A DNA stretch of 64,000 bases from BMS3BBIN04 sp964552465 (lineage in GTDB: Bacteria > Electryoneota > Electryoneia > Electryoneales > Electryoneaceae). Each line of letters begins with the position of its first letter. The stretch's first letter is position 1. Positions 9,865-17,731 of this stretch are shown one piece after another. The position numbers and the translations under genes were made by a program. The notes under the pieces are model-generated. The model searched no databases and was not told where the DNA came from. It saw nothing but the letters and a program-made list of their open reading frames with translations. Location of the stretch: positions 10,153-74,152 of the forward strand of contig CAZKGR010000016.1 of assembly GCA_964552465.1 (NCBI GenBank), given 5' to 3'.

Positions 9865-10015
9865 CAGGCCCGTGCTTGCTCGCAAGCGCGGATAAACAAA
9901 CGATCTTGCCCGTCTTGGCTCGTCCAACACGGCTTACATAGACTTATAGCGATTCTTGAAAACGTTAATATCATTTCCTTCTGGCAATCCGCGCTTGCAA
10001 GCAAGCACGGGCCTG
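9865..10015. repeat. Large inverted repeat built from two facing hairpin copies
   Basis: A 27-nt arm at 9865-9891 matches the reverse complement of 9989-10015 at 26 of 27 positions. Each arm is itself a small hairpin (CCGTGCTTGC with GCAAGCGCGG, loop of 2 nt). A third, more diverged copy sits between them at 9910-9932. The whole unit fills most of the sucA-sucB gap. The transcript could fold as two small hairpins or one long stem. Confidence 0.8.
9910..9932 (+). repeat. Diverged copy of the CCGTG hairpin family
   Basis: CCGTCTTGG and CCAACACGG form a 9-bp stem with one mismatch and a 5-nt loop. The inner pairs are TTGG/CCAA where other copies have TTTGC/GCAAA or CTTGC/GCAAG. It lies inside the 9865-10015 inverted repeat. 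Confidence 0.55.
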
Positions 10016-10061
10016 TCGGAACTTTTTCATTACAGCTGTAGAAACACACACGAGCGAGTGG

Positions 10062-11339
10062 ATGGCGATAGAGATAAAGGTTCCGGAAGTCGGCGAATCG
10101 ATCACGGAAGGCGTGATCGTTGAGTGGCATGTCGCGGACGGCGACAATGTCGAAGCCGAAGCGCCCCTTTTCGAACTTGAAACTGACAAGATCACGATGA
10201 CCGTGCAGGCGGAGGTCGGTGGTGTCGTCAGCATCAAGGTTGGCGTCGATGAAACCGTCGAGATCGGGCAGGTGGTCGGTTCCATCGATCCCGATGCTGT
10301 GTCTTCTGTTTCCGCACCGAAAGTTGAGGCTCATGCTCCAACAGCCGAAGAGAAACCGACCGCCGAACCAGTCGCAGAAGTAGAAGAAGCAGCTGAAACT
10401 CAGGACGATGACCGCCTGATGCCTGCCGCACGCCGTCTGGTGGAACAGCACAAACTCGATCCGTCAAAGATCACCGGCACCGGCAAGGGTGGACGTGTTC
10501 TCAAACAAGACGTACAATCGTTCATCGACGACAAATTGGCTGCGCCAACCCCTGGCGATTCCGTTGCTCCCGAACCTGCACCAAAGCCTGGGTCCGAGCC
10601 GAAGCCAGATCGTGAACCATCTCGCGACCCGTCTGAACGGCAGACCCGTGTTCCGATGACGCAGATCCGTAAACGAATCGCCCAACGTCTACTCGAGGCC
10701 AAGAACGCGACCGCCATGCTCACCACCTTCAACGAGGTGGACATGGGCAACTTGATGGCGATGCGCGCCCAGTACAAGGAATCGTTCGAGAAGGAATACG
10801 GTATCAAACTCGGCGTGATGAGCTTCTTCGTCAAAGCCGTCGTTGATGCTCTGCAACGTTTCCCCGAAGTCAACCGTTTCATCGACGGTGACGATTTCGT
10901 CGAGAACCATTACTACGACATCGGGATCGCCGTCAGCACCGACCGTGGCCTGATGGTACCTGTCATCCGTGACGCCGACAAACTCAGCTTTGCCGACGTT
11001 GAACTGGCGATCATGGACCTGGCGACACGAGCACGTGAGAGCAAGATCGGCTTGGACGAGCTCACCGGCGGGACATTCACCATCACCAACGGCGGCGTGT
11101 TCGGATCATTACAGTCAACACCGATCCTGAATCCACCACAGAGTGCTATTCTCGGCATGCACGCGATCAAGAAACGTGCGATGGTCGACGAAGTAACTGA
11201 CGGGATCGTGGTCAAACCGATGATGTACCTCGCGATGAGCTACGACCATCGTGTCATCGACGGACGCGAGTCGGTCACGTTCCTCAAACGCATCATCGAA
11301 TGCCTTGAGAACCCGGAACGCATGATGTTTGGGATTTGA
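10062..11339 (+). CDS. sucB: Dihydrolipoyl succinyltransferase (E2 of 2-oxoglutarate dehydrogenase)
   Basis: E2 core of the 2-oxoglutarate dehydrogenase complex; carries succinyl groups on its lipoyl arm and transfers them to CoA. 425 residues in the standard order: one lipoyl domain (about 1-77, lipoylated Lys43 in ETDKITM), an acidic Ala/Pro/Glu linker, the E3-binding domain (about 128-163, MPAARRLVEQHKLDP then GTGKGGRVLKQDV), a Pro-rich linker, and the acyltransferase domain ending in SYDHRVIDGRE with catalytic His396 and Asp400. One lipoyl domain and the GESITEG start of the lipoyl domain favour the succinyl over the acetyl enzyme, as does its place after sucA. The ribosome site is weak (GAGCGAG). 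Confidence 0.95.
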   Translation: MAIEIKVPEVGESITEGVIVEWHVADGDNVEAEAPLFELETDKITMTVQAEVGGVVSIKVGVDETVEIGQVVGSIDPDAVSSVSAPKVEAHAPTAEEKPTAEPVAEVEEAAETQDDDRLMPAARRLVEQHKLDPSKITGTGKGGRVLKQDVQSFIDDKLAAPTPGDSVAPEPAPKPGSEPKPDREPSRDPSERQTRVPMTQIRKRIAQRLLEAKNATAMLTTFNEVDMGNLMAMRAQYKESFEKEYGIKLGVMSFFVKAVVDALQRFPEVNRFIDGDDFVENHYYDIGIAVSTDRGLMVPVIRDADKLSFADVELAIMDLATRARESKIGLDELTGGTFTITNGGVFGSLQSTPILNPPQSAILGMHAIKKRAMVDEVTDGIVVKPMMYLAMSYDHRVIDGRESVTFLKRIIECLENPERMMFGI

Positions 11340-11346
11340 AAAGACA

Positions 11347-11374
11347 GTCCTGAGTCTTGAGTCCTCAGTCCCGA
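11347..11374 (+). repeat. 7-bp tandem array after sucB
   Basis: Four consecutive heptamers (GTCCTGA, GTCTTGA, GTCCTCA, GTCCCGA) begin 7 nt after the sucB stop; the spacer is AAAGACA. They are followed by an A/C-rich tract and a hairpin copy at 11403. The same arrangement recurs after the lpd gene at 12874. Confidence 0.85.
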
Positions 11375-11402
11375 GCAAAAGACAAAACACACAGGGACAG
11401 GC

Positions 11403-11428
11403 CCGTGTCCGACGGTTGCCGGAAGCGG
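11403..11428 (+). repeat. CCGTG hairpin family copy before lpd
   Basis: CCGTGTCCG and CGGAAGCGG pair as a 9-bp stem with one G.A mismatch and the T.G wobble at the fourth position seen in most family members; loop 8 nt. The usual leader ACAGGC precedes it. Confidence 0.6.
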
Positions 11429-11462
11429 ATAGCAAGACCTGAAATACAATTGAGAATTCACC

Positions 11463-12866
11463 ATGCCTGACCAGAAATTCGACTACACAGTCATCGGCGC
11501 GGGACCGGCGGGATACGTAAGCGCCATCCGTGCCGCACAGCTCGGCTTCAAGGTTGCCCTGATCGAGAAGGGCGACACCCTCGGCGGAACCTGCCTGAAC
11601 ATCGGCTGCATACCGTCCAAGGCGCTGCTCGAGGCCAGCGAACACTACGCCGACCTGTTGCATAAGTTCGCCGACCAGGGCGTCATCGCGAAGGACGTCA
11701 AGGCCGACATCGGCAAGATGCAGGATAACAAACGCGGCATCGTTAAGCAGCTCACCGACGGCGTCGCGATGCTGATGAAGAAGAACAAGATCACGGTGCT
11801 GCAAGGCCGTGGACGCCTCAAAGCGGCGCACAAGATCGAACTCGAAGCTGCCGACGGAACGAAGTCCGATATCGAATCGAAGCACCTCGTGCTCGCTATG
11901 GGCAGCAAGGCGGTGGAACTGTCGTTCATGAAATTCGATGGCAAACGCATCATCAGCTCCACCGAAGCGCTCGAACTTAGCAAAGTTCCCAAGTCGATGA
12001 TCGTGATCGGCGCTGGCGCGGTAGGGCTCGAGCTGGGATCGGTGTGGATGCGGCTGGGCGCTGATGTCACCGTTGTCGAGATGCTGCCGCAGATCACGCC
12101 GTTTGCCGACAAGTCCCTGTCCAAATCATTGCAACGTTCACTCGAAGCACAGGGCATGAAGTTCTTGCTCAACACGCAGGTCAAGGCTGCGGATGTCCAG
12201 AAGACTCAGGTCAAGCTCGACTGGGTGAACAATAAGGACGAGTCCGGTCAGATCAAGGCGGAAGTCGTGCTGGTGTCGGTGGGACGTGTACCATACACCG
12301 ACGACTGCGGCCTCGAGGAAGCTGGCGTCGAGATGGACGGCCTCATGGTCAAGATCGACGACCATTTCCGCACCAACGTGGACGGTGTGTACGCCATCGG
12401 CGACATCGTACGCGGACCGATGCTCGCGCACAAAGGCGAAGAAGAAGGCATCGCGATCGCTGAAATCATCGCCGGTCAGCCTGGACACGTCAACTACGAC
12501 GCGATCCCGAACATCGTTTACACATGGCCTGAAATGGCTCAGGTCGGCATGACCGAGGACGAAGCAAAGAAGCAGGGCATCAAGACCAAGTCCGGCAAGT
12601 TCCTGTTCCGTGGCAACGGTCGCGCGCTCACGATGAACGAGCCAGAGGGCCAGGCGAAGATCGTGTGCGACGCCGAAACCGACCGCATTATTGGAGCGGG
12701 GATTGTTGGCGCACGTGCGTCTGACATGATCGCCGAACTCGCTTTAGCCCTGGAGTTCAGTGCAACTTGGGAAGACGTTGCCTACACATCGCACGCGCAC
12801 CCGACTCTCGCCGAAATCATCAAGGAAGCTGCGCTGGCAGTGGACAAACGACCGATTCACGGCTGA
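11463..12866 (+). CDS. lpd: Dihydrolipoyl dehydrogenase (E3), copy 1
   Basis: FAD-dependent E3 that reoxidises the dihydrolipoyl arm of E2 with NAD+. 467 residues. N-terminal FAD-binding GAGPAGY, the redox-active disulfide in GGTCLNIGCIPSK (Cys44 and Cys49), a second dinucleotide-binding motif GAGAVGLELG for NAD, the FAD contact YAIGDI, and the catalytic His-Glu dyad in HAHPTLAE (His446, Glu451). Third gene of the sucA-sucB-lpd cluster, so it most likely serves the 2-oxoglutarate dehydrogenase complex, though E3 is usually shareable. A second copy sits with the pyruvate dehydrogenase genes at 39533. Confidence 0.95.
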   Translation: MPDQKFDYTVIGAGPAGYVSAIRAAQLGFKVALIEKGDTLGGTCLNIGCIPSKALLEASEHYADLLHKFADQGVIAKDVKADIGKMQDNKRGIVKQLTDGVAMLMKKNKITVLQGRGRLKAAHKIELEAADGTKSDIESKHLVLAMGSKAVELSFMKFDGKRIISSTEALELSKVPKSMIVIGAGAVGLELGSVWMRLGADVTVVEMLPQITPFADKSLSKSLQRSLEAQGMKFLLNTQVKAADVQKTQVKLDWVNNKDESGQIKAEVVLVSVGRVPYTDDCGLEEAGVEMDGLMVKIDDHFRTNVDGVYAIGDIVRGPMLAHKGEEEGIAIAEIIAGQPGHVNYDAIPNIVYTWPEMAQVGMTEDEAKKQGIKTKSGKFLFRGNGRALTMNEPEGQAKIVCDAETDRIIGAGIVGARASDMIAELALALEFSATWEDVAYTSHAHPTLAEIIKEAALAVDKRPIHG

Positions 12867-12873
12867 AAAGACA

Positions 12874-12947
12874 GGTATGAGGTGTGAGGCATGAGGTATG
12901 AGGAACACCTCAATCCGAAGTCCTGAGTCTTGAGTCCTCAGTCCTGA
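12874..12947 (+). repeat. Two consecutive 7-bp tandem arrays after lpd
   Basis: The first array (12874-12901) has four units of the form GGYRTGA, starting 7 nt after the stop with the same AAAGACA spacer as after sucB. The second (12913-12947) has five units near GTCCTGA, almost identical to the sucB array. The A/C-rich stretch CAAAACACAAACACC follows, then an enlarged hairpin copy. Confidence 0.85.
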
Positions 12948-12976
12948 GCAAAACACAAACACCTTGACACACAGAC

Positions 12977-13015
12977 CCGTGTTTCTCGGGTGCTGCGCGC
13001 ACCTTGCAAACGCGG
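12977..13015 (+). repeat. Enlarged CCGTG hairpin copy
   Basis: Outer stem CCGTGTTT with AAACGCGG, keeping the T.G wobble at the fourth pair; the loop is replaced by a second small hairpin (GGTGC with GCACC). It lies just upstream of the secreted-protein gene at 13061. Confidence 0.6.
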
Positions 13016-13060
13016 ATTCGCAGATATATGCACCTCAAATTGAGTTTGAAGGAGTTGAGA

Positions 13061-13744
13061 ATGCGTCACCTGATCGCAAGCCTTGTCATCGTTCTATTCA
13101 CAGTGTCCGGGTTGTTTATGCAAACGCATGCCCAGGACATGGAACAGCTGATGAAGCAGCTCGAAGAACAAGGCATGACTGAAGAAGACTTGCAGAAGAT
13201 GATGGAATCGATGGGTGCGATGATGCCTCAGATGATCGCTTCCGGCACATATTCCCACCCCGAACAAGGCTATTCAGTCGAGATTCCGGATGGTTGGACA
13301 GGAAGTATGATGGATCGAGCATTGATCGCATTCGAAGGTCAGATGATGCAGGAAGCGTTCGGGCCGGATGCGAAGGCATTCATCATCTTCGAGCAGACCG
13401 AGGAAGAAATCACCGAAGCGTTCAGGGGCAAGAAAATAGACGAGATCGACATTGACGAGTTCCAGGCCGAAGTGAAGAAGGCGATGCGTGAACAGGCTGG
13501 TTCGGACGATATCGAGATCAAAAAGATTGAGCGCACAACCATCAACGGTCACGACACTTTTCACGTGTTGCAGCGTTTTCGCGCTAACGATCCGAACGTG
13601 CAAATTGATGGTTGGATGATGGCTGAGATGTATGTGTTCCAGAAGGGCACTAACCACCTCAACATCGTCTACATGACACCCGAAGAAGAATGGACTGACT
13701 ATCAGGAATTCACCAGCAAACACATCAGCACTTTCAAGTTCTAA
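13061..13744 (+). CDS. Secreted protein with PsbP/DcrB-like fold (predicted)
   Basis: Exported protein of 227 residues. The start at 13061 is chosen because AAGGAG lies 7 nt upstream and it gives a clean signal peptide (basic MRHL, hydrophobic core to about residue 20, cleavage near THAQ). The mature protein begins with a Met/Glu-rich amphipathic stretch (about 22-60) and then has a YSHPEQGYSVEIPDGW segment typical of PsbP, DcrB and DUF1795-like domains, followed by alternating strands and helices to the end. Such proteins are usually periplasmic or lipid-anchored with unknown roles; no lipobox is visible. It is close to the methyltransferase gene 21 nt downstream. Confidence 0.65.
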   Translation: MRHLIASLVIVLFTVSGLFMQTHAQDMEQLMKQLEEQGMTEEDLQKMMESMGAMMPQMIASGTYSHPEQGYSVEIPDGWTGSMMDRALIAFEGQMMQEAFGPDAKAFIIFEQTEEEITEAFRGKKIDEIDIDEFQAEVKKAMREQAGSDDIEIKKIERTTINGHDTFHVLQRFRANDPNVQIDGWMMAEMYVFQKGTNHLNIVYMTPEEEWTDYQEFTSKHISTFKF

Positions 13745-13765
13745 GCCGATAAAGGGAGCGGAAGC

Positions 13766-14218
13766 ATGGGACCACGCGGCGAAGGCTACGTTATCATCCA
13801 GATTCTGCTCTTAGCATTAATTGCATTCGCCCCGGATTGGGGACCGTTGAACGCGCTACCGTTCCTCCGGCCCATCGGGGCGGTTCTGTTTTCCATCGGC
13901 GCGATCCTGGGCCTGTGGAGTCTGCTCGCTCTGGGAGGTGGCAACCTTACACCTCTACCCCACCCTCGTAGCGAGAATAAACTCGTTAGAAAAGGACCGT
14001 ATCGCATCGTGCGTCACCCGATATATGCTGCCGTGCTTTTCGCCGCCTTTGGCTGGAGCCTGTTTCAGCCCAGTCTGCTGGGGCTATTTCTTTCGGTAGT
14101 GCTACTCCGGCTATTTGATGTCAAAGCGCGACGAGAGGAAGCATGGTTGGTCGAACGCCATCCCGAGTATGCGGATTACCAGAAACAAGTCCGTAAGCTG
14201 ATTCCCTGGGTGTACTGA
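13766..14218 (+). CDS. Isoprenylcysteine methyltransferase-like membrane protein
   Basis: Integral membrane methyltransferase of the ICMT/phospholipid-methyltransferase fold, 150 residues, with about four hydrophobic segments. The conserved C-terminal signature is present: GPYRIVRHPIYAAVL (His-Pro, SAM-binding region), then an Arg/Glu pair in RREEAWLVERHPEYADYQ and the terminal KLIPWVY. Bacterial members methylate lipids, isoprenoid-linked thiols or other hydrophobic acceptors; the substrate here is unknown. Ribosome site AAAGGGAG. Its stop is followed directly by a 7-bp repeat array. Confidence 0.82.
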   Translation: MGPRGEGYVIIQILLLALIAFAPDWGPLNALPFLRPIGAVLFSIGAILGLWSLLALGGGNLTPLPHPRSENKLVRKGPYRIVRHPIYAAVLFAAFGWSLFQPSLLGLFLSVVLLRLFDVKARREEAWLVERHPEYADYQKQVRKLIPWVY

Positions 14219-14253
14219 TCGTCTCTCGAATTTCGTGATTCGTCTCTCGAAAA
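14219..14253 (+). repeat. 7-bp tandem array directly after the methyltransferase stop
   Basis: Five heptamers of the form TCGNNNN (TCGTCTC, TCGAATT, TCGTGAT, TCGTCTC, TCGAAAA) begin at the first base after the stop codon. They are followed by ACACAAATC and a perfect hairpin, the same order as after lpd. Confidence 0.7.
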
Positions 14254-14260
14254 CACAAAT

Positions 14261-14286
14261 CGGGAACATCTCAATCGATGTTCCCG
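14261..14286. terminator. Hairpin between convergent genes
   Basis: CGGGAACATC and GATGTTCCCG form a perfect 10-bp stem with a 6-nt loop, midway between two convergent stop codons. On the minus strand it is followed by ATTTGTGTTTT, U-rich enough for intrinsic termination of the saccharopine-dehydrogenase-like gene. Confidence 0.55.
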
Positions 14287-14294
14287 GTATGGTC

Positions 14295-14315
14295 ATCTCA
14301 AATCTCGTATCTCGA
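14295..14315 (-). repeat. 7-bp tandem array after the saccharopine-dehydrogenase-like stop
   Basis: Three units ATCTCAA, ATCTCGT and ATCTCGA end 2 nt from the stop codon of the minus-strand gene. With the array at 14219 and the hairpin between, each of two convergent genes carries its own array at its 3' end. Confidence 0.65.
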
Positions 14316-14317
14316 AG

Positions 14318-15445
14318 TCACTTCTCAACCACGTCGATCCTAATTCCACGCTCGCCCAATTGACGGATCAACTGATCCGCGTCGACAGCTTTTTCCTGGA
14401 AGAGCACGCCGCGTTCTTCAATGGTTCCGTCGAGTAGCATTTTGAGGATACGTGAGCCTGGCCATGCTGTTGTCCGCTGCATAGCGGTCAGCTGATTGTT
14501 CTCATCGTAGACATCCTTCATGTTGTAGATGATACGACGGTGCCCATCACCGACGACCGTCACCCGCATCAATACCTCATCCGGCGGATCATGTGGCAGG
14601 CTGAACTCGAGCATTTTCTCCAGCATCTCACGGGGAGAACAGCTCATACCATTGTTTAAAACATCTGTTTCATTGCCGAATCCCATCTCGAACAGAAAGC
14701 GCATTTTCGCAGCATGACCGGGATAACGGATCGTCTTGCAGTCTAGATGGCGCAGCACATTGCCGAAACTGCGAGGCAGCGTACTCACTCCACCCGAGGT
14801 ATAAAACGCTTCAAACTGACGCCCGTCAACCGTTAAGCTTTCGGTGCCGGTAAGCGACGGTTTGGTGGTAACTTGTCCCTTCTCAATGACTGTACTCGGC
14901 TCTAGATATTCATTGGTTAAGCCGCGAACGCTGAAGACAAGCGCGTATTGCAACGGCCCTTCCGGCTTTAACGGCAATCCGCCAACTCGGATCTCCGCAC
15001 GATGTGCGTTGTCCAGACGGTCGATTCCACCGGCAACCAGAACCCCAGCAAGGCCAGGTGTCAGTCCGCAATCGGGTACAATCGCAACGCCGGCAGCCTT
15101 CGCGTCATCATCCATCGCGTGCTGCTCATTCACGATGTCGTGATTTCCACCATAGTCAATGGCATGGCAGTTATTCGCGATAGCCGATTTTGTCAACTGT
15201 ACGTTTAGCGCATAATCTGCGGCGAATACGGCGCCATCGGCAGCATCAAAGAACGGTGCAAGCTGTTCTGGATCACTTAGATCGGCAACATGCCCTCTAT
15301 CCTGCGGCAAATTCAGGTATTCCAGCGCTTGTTCTACCTGCAAAGAATCACGATCAACGCAGGTGATCGTGTCGCCATCGCTCAAAAGGTCAAGCGCGGC
15401 CGCTCGACCCTGCCGTCCTGCACCGAGAACTAGAATGTGTGACAT
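14318..15445 (-). CDS. Saccharopine dehydrogenase / lysine 6-dehydrogenase family oxidoreductase
   Basis: NAD(P)-dependent oxidoreductase of 375 residues. The N-terminus has a Rossmann motif, GAGRQGRAAALDLL, followed by an Asp (CVDRD) that would favour NAD. The CGLTPGLAG segment and the long C-terminal domain are typical of the saccharopine dehydrogenase/L-lysine 6-dehydrogenase branch, which works on alpha-amino groups of lysine or related compounds. It is transcribed alone on the minus strand, with a long leader (15446 onward) containing strong hairpins, so its expression may be controlled by attenuation. Exact substrate is inference; carboxynorspermidine synthase is a related alternative but is usually longer. 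Confidence 0.78.
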   Translation of the reverse strand: MSHILVLGAGRQGRAAALDLLSDGDTITCVDRDSLQVEQALEYLNLPQDRGHVADLSDPEQLAPFFDAADGAVFAADYALNVQLTKSAIANNCHAIDYGGNHDIVNEQHAMDDDAKAAGVAIVPDCGLTPGLAGVLVAGGIDRLDNAHRAEIRVGGLPLKPEGPLQYALVFSVRGLTNEYLEPSTVIEKGQVTTKPSLTGTESLTVDGRQFEAFYTSGGVSTLPRSFGNVLRHLDCKTIRYPGHAAKMRFLFEMGFGNETDVLNNGMSCSPREMLEKMLEFSLPHDPPDEVLMRVTVVGDGHRRIIYNMKDVYDENNQLTAMQRTTAWPGSRILKMLLDGTIEERGVLFQEKAVDADQLIRQLGERGIRIDVVEK

Positions 15446-15579
15446 GGTTTTATCTGCCTTGTAGGGTGGTTACGAATAGCGAAAGGGTACGACGATAAGC
15501 TTTAGAGCGCAAACTCTCTCGTGCGCCAAGGCAGGTTTCTAGATGAAAGGTGGAAAACCTGCTCGTGTGGGTAAAATAG

Positions 15580-15609
15580 AACGGGCGGACTATGAATAGT
15601 CCACCCGTT
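15580..15609 (-). terminator. Minus-strand intrinsic terminator or attenuator
   Basis: AACGGGTGGACTA and TAGTCCGCCCGTT (minus strand) form a 13-bp stem with one U.G wobble and a UUCA loop, followed by CTATTTT. It lies 135 nt upstream of the dehydrogenase start, so it ends readthrough from upstream or acts as an attenuator in that gene's leader. Confidence 0.55.
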
Positions 15610-16002
15610 GGGAGACCGCTCCCGCCCAGGGAGGTAAGCGAAAGCGGAGGGGATATGTGTTTGTTTCGAGGATCACGCTGATGCGCTTCTCCCCGTTCTA
15701 TATGTTGTACTAGATCGGCCTCAGACAAGTTCCGCGAGTTTCAGCATCTGACACTTTCCCCGGAGACAATCAGAGCCCATTTGCGTTTGCCCGTGTACTC
15801 ATCCACCAACGGCCATATGGTGCCCGATCAACGCTGTTTTATTCACTATAACTCCTTCTCACGTGACTCCTTGTGATCCAGATCAACAGGAACATAAACT
15901 CCCCATCAATCTCCTTGGAAAACATGATATTGGGGTATTTGAAGAAACTGGCTATCTGCTGATGCTTTAAAGAGTTAACTGGCATAATTCTGGTGAGAGA
16001 GT

Positions 16003-16030
16003 TACCTCATCGTCATAAGGCGATGAGGTA
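16003..16030 (-). terminator. Hairpin after the MerR gene
   Basis: TACCTCATCG and CGATGAGGTA form a perfect 10-bp stem with an 8-nt loop, about 37 nt past the MerR stop. There is no U-tract on either strand, so its role as a terminator is uncertain. Confidence 0.4.
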
Positions 16031-16067
16031 GGGAGAAACAAAACACGATTGGTTACTGCGAGCTACA

Positions 16068-16487
16068 TCAAGCGTCGTTCTGTCCATTGCCCGATTCATC
16101 GAGGTGACGACCGGCCATAGGGGGAGTCATTCCGTGACGAAACAGCTTTTCGACTAACATATCCGTCACCATCTGTGACAACTTTTCGATGTTCGCTGAG
16201 GAGGAAGAGGAGGCGATATTTACTCGTGTTTCCAACTCTTCCAGGCGCTTTCGCGCCCCCTGCAGAGACAACCCTTCCTCGTAGATCAAACGCTTGAGTG
16301 TTTCGATTTTGCGGATCGCATCTTCATCAAATCTGCGTTGCCCGCCGCTGGTTCGCGCCACGTTCAGGTACTCCCTGAACGTACTTTCCCACTTCCGTAG
16401 AGTGGGCGTTGCCACTCCGGTTAGCGCGTTAACCTGTGAAATCGAATAAAGCTCGCTGTCCTCACTTCCGTGATATAATCTGGACAT
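16068..16487 (-). CDS. MerR-family transcriptional regulator
   Basis: DNA-binding regulator of 139 residues from the preferred ATG at 16487, where a GAAGGG-type site precedes it and the sequence begins just before the winged helix. The HTH is clear: YSISQVNALTGVATPTLRKWE followed by SGGQRRFDEDAIRKIETLKRLIYEEGLSLQGARKRLEEL, the standard MerR helix-turn-helix, wing and start of the dimerisation helix. It has no Cys cluster for metals and no large effector domain; the C-terminal part is short, with a Ser-rich patch and an amphipathic helix. An upstream in-frame extension to 16649 exists but its sequence looks non-coding. The target is unknown; it resembles the HspR/MlrA-like group. Confidence 0.8.
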   Translation of the reverse strand: MSRLYHGSEDSELYSISQVNALTGVATPTLRKWESTFREYLNVARTSGGQRRFDEDAIRKIETLKRLIYEEGLSLQGARKRLEELETRVNIASSSSSANIEKLSQMVTDMLVEKLFRHGMTPPMAGRHLDESGNGQNDA

Positions 16488-16684
16488 GGAGCTACCCTTC
16501 CCGCCAATGACACCTGCCATCGGTCTTCGTTGCGGACCGTCGAACCCAGCCGCCCCTTGCAAAAACGGGTGGATTCCTGTCTTTCTTATCGGATAAACTG
16601 GGGGAAGACTTGAGAGCAATTTGGGAGAATTGGAGCTTCTTGTTGCCAATTTCCAAGAGCTTTGGTTGAAGGGCTCACTGAGAT

Positions 16685-17146
16685 TCAGCTATGAATTCCA
16701 AGAGCTTGGAGAATTTCAGCTGCGGATGTTGCCTGACGAAGGCTGTCTACTACATCCTGACGCTGAAGCTTACGAACAATAGCAGCGGTGAAATGAAGGT
16801 ATTGGTCGACAAACTTACGGGGCACGGCTGAGAAGAACACAATATCACACGCATGCCCATCGGAACTATTGAAATCAACAGGATGACTGGGACGAGCAAA
16901 TGCACAGATAAGGTCGGACACGGCATTGGTTCGAGCGTGGGGCATCGCGATTCCACGATCGATTCCGGTAGATAATTCCTCCTCACGCTGGCAAGCATCA
17001 ACTGCAAGCAGTGATGAATCAATCACCTCATTCATACCACCTAGTTTCTCAGAAACCACCCGAATAAGCTCAAATCGATCATTTACATCCAGATCGAGAA
17101 ACACGCTGTCCGGACGAAGTTTCTCCTGCAAATTGACTGTCTTCAT
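16685..17146 (-). CDS. PTS EIIA-type phosphoacceptor protein (PtsN-like)
   Basis: Single EIIA domain of the fructose/nitrogen family, 153 residues, cytoplasmic. The phosphorylated His is His70 in GIAMPHART; the ELSTGIDRG stretch before it and the DIVFFSAVP strand after it are typical. Stand-alone EIIA-Ntr proteins have regulatory roles (potassium transport, nitrogen and carbon signalling), not sugar transport, and no EIIB/C gene is near. The start at 17146 is preceded by GAGGAC 7 nt upstream. Transcribed with hslR-like and merR genes in one direction. Confidence 0.83.
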   Translation of the reverse strand: MKTVNLQEKLRPDSVFLDLDVNDRFELIRVVSEKLGGMNEVIDSSLLAVDACQREEELSTGIDRGIAMPHARTNAVSDLICAFARPSHPVDFNSSDGHACDIVFFSAVPRKFVDQYLHFTAAIVRKLQRQDVVDSLRQATSAAEILQALGIHS

Positions 17147-17182
17147 GTCTGTCCTCAAACACACGCGTTCATGGTTTGCAAA

Positions 17183-17563
17183 TTAGCGACCACGGAGCTT
17201 CTCAAGGTCACGACGTTCCTTCTTGTTCGGGCGTGCACCCTCGGAACGACCGCCCTTGTTCCGCATCGCGAGATTTACCATCTCCCACTGGCGGAGAATA
17301 TCTTCCGGGGTCTCGTCAGCCCAGGTTTCCTTCGCCTTGGCCTTTGGCATGTTTTTACCCGGCAGCTCAAGAACTCGGATGTGCCGATACAACCCCTTCT
17401 CACGGATCTTCAGAACGATACCAGCTTTCACGTCCGAAGATGGCTTACCAGTCACATCTTCAATCAGGACACGGCCTTCCTTACACGCACCGGTCGCCTG
17501 CGAACGGCTCTTGAACAAACGAGCGCGAAACAAATAGTGGTCTAGACGTAACGTTTCACTCAT
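17183..17563 (-). CDS. hslR: S4-domain RNA-binding protein (Hsp15 family)
   Basis: Small RNA-binding protein of 126 residues with an N-terminal S4 domain (RLDHYLFRARLFKSRSQA, then GRVLIED) and a highly basic C-terminal tail rich in Lys and Arg (PNKKERRDLEKL). This matches Hsp15, which binds free 50S subunits carrying a nascent chain and helps ribosome rescue after stress. Length and the MVNLAMRNKGGRSEGARPNKKERR tail fit the family. Its start lies 168 nt from the divergent secreted-protein gene, so that gap should hold both promoters. Confidence 0.85.
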   Translation of the reverse strand: MSETLRLDHYLFRARLFKSRSQATGACKEGRVLIEDVTGKPSSDVKAGIVLKIREKGLYRHIRVLELPGKNMPKAKAKETWADETPEDILRQWEMVNLAMRNKGGRSEGARPNKKERRDLEKLRGR

Positions 17564-17731
17564 CCTGCATGGCTCCGTGGAACGGCGTCTAAACTACGCG
17601 ATCCACAGCAACAGGGCAAGGTGTCTGAGCCGAAATTATGAAATCCCGCCAGAAAACTGCTAATTTCAGATAAGCACTGGCGCACTATCACGATTTACTA
17701 TATTGAATATGTACACGGGATAGGAGCAAAT

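Larger units (their letters stand above)
15446..16067. other. Long intergenic leader region with hairpins, no gene supported
   Basis: 622 nt between the MerR gene and the saccharopine-dehydrogenase-like gene, both on the minus strand. It contains three hairpins: 15531-15562 (GCAGGTTT with AAACCTGC), 15580-15609 (terminator-like on the minus strand) and 16003-16030. The small minus-strand open frame at 15450-15728 has a composition unlike the neighbouring genes and no ribosome site. I find no tRNA and no riboswitch family I can name. Confidence 0.5.

Noticed and set aside
9840..10061. tRNA or other structured RNA gene between sucA and sucB
   Set aside because: No cloverleaf arms or T-loop; the structure is explained by the facing hairpin repeats.
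11340..13020. CRISPR array
   Set aside because: The repeats are 7 bp with no spacers between them and no cas genes are present.
15560..15720. T-box or lysine riboswitch
   Set aside because: A strong terminator is present, but the T-box core (GGGUGGNACCGCG) and the lysine-riboswitch core were not found.
15450..15728. Open frame of 92 codons on the minus strand
   Set aside because: No family, no ribosome site, unusual composition, and it covers the hairpins of a leader region.
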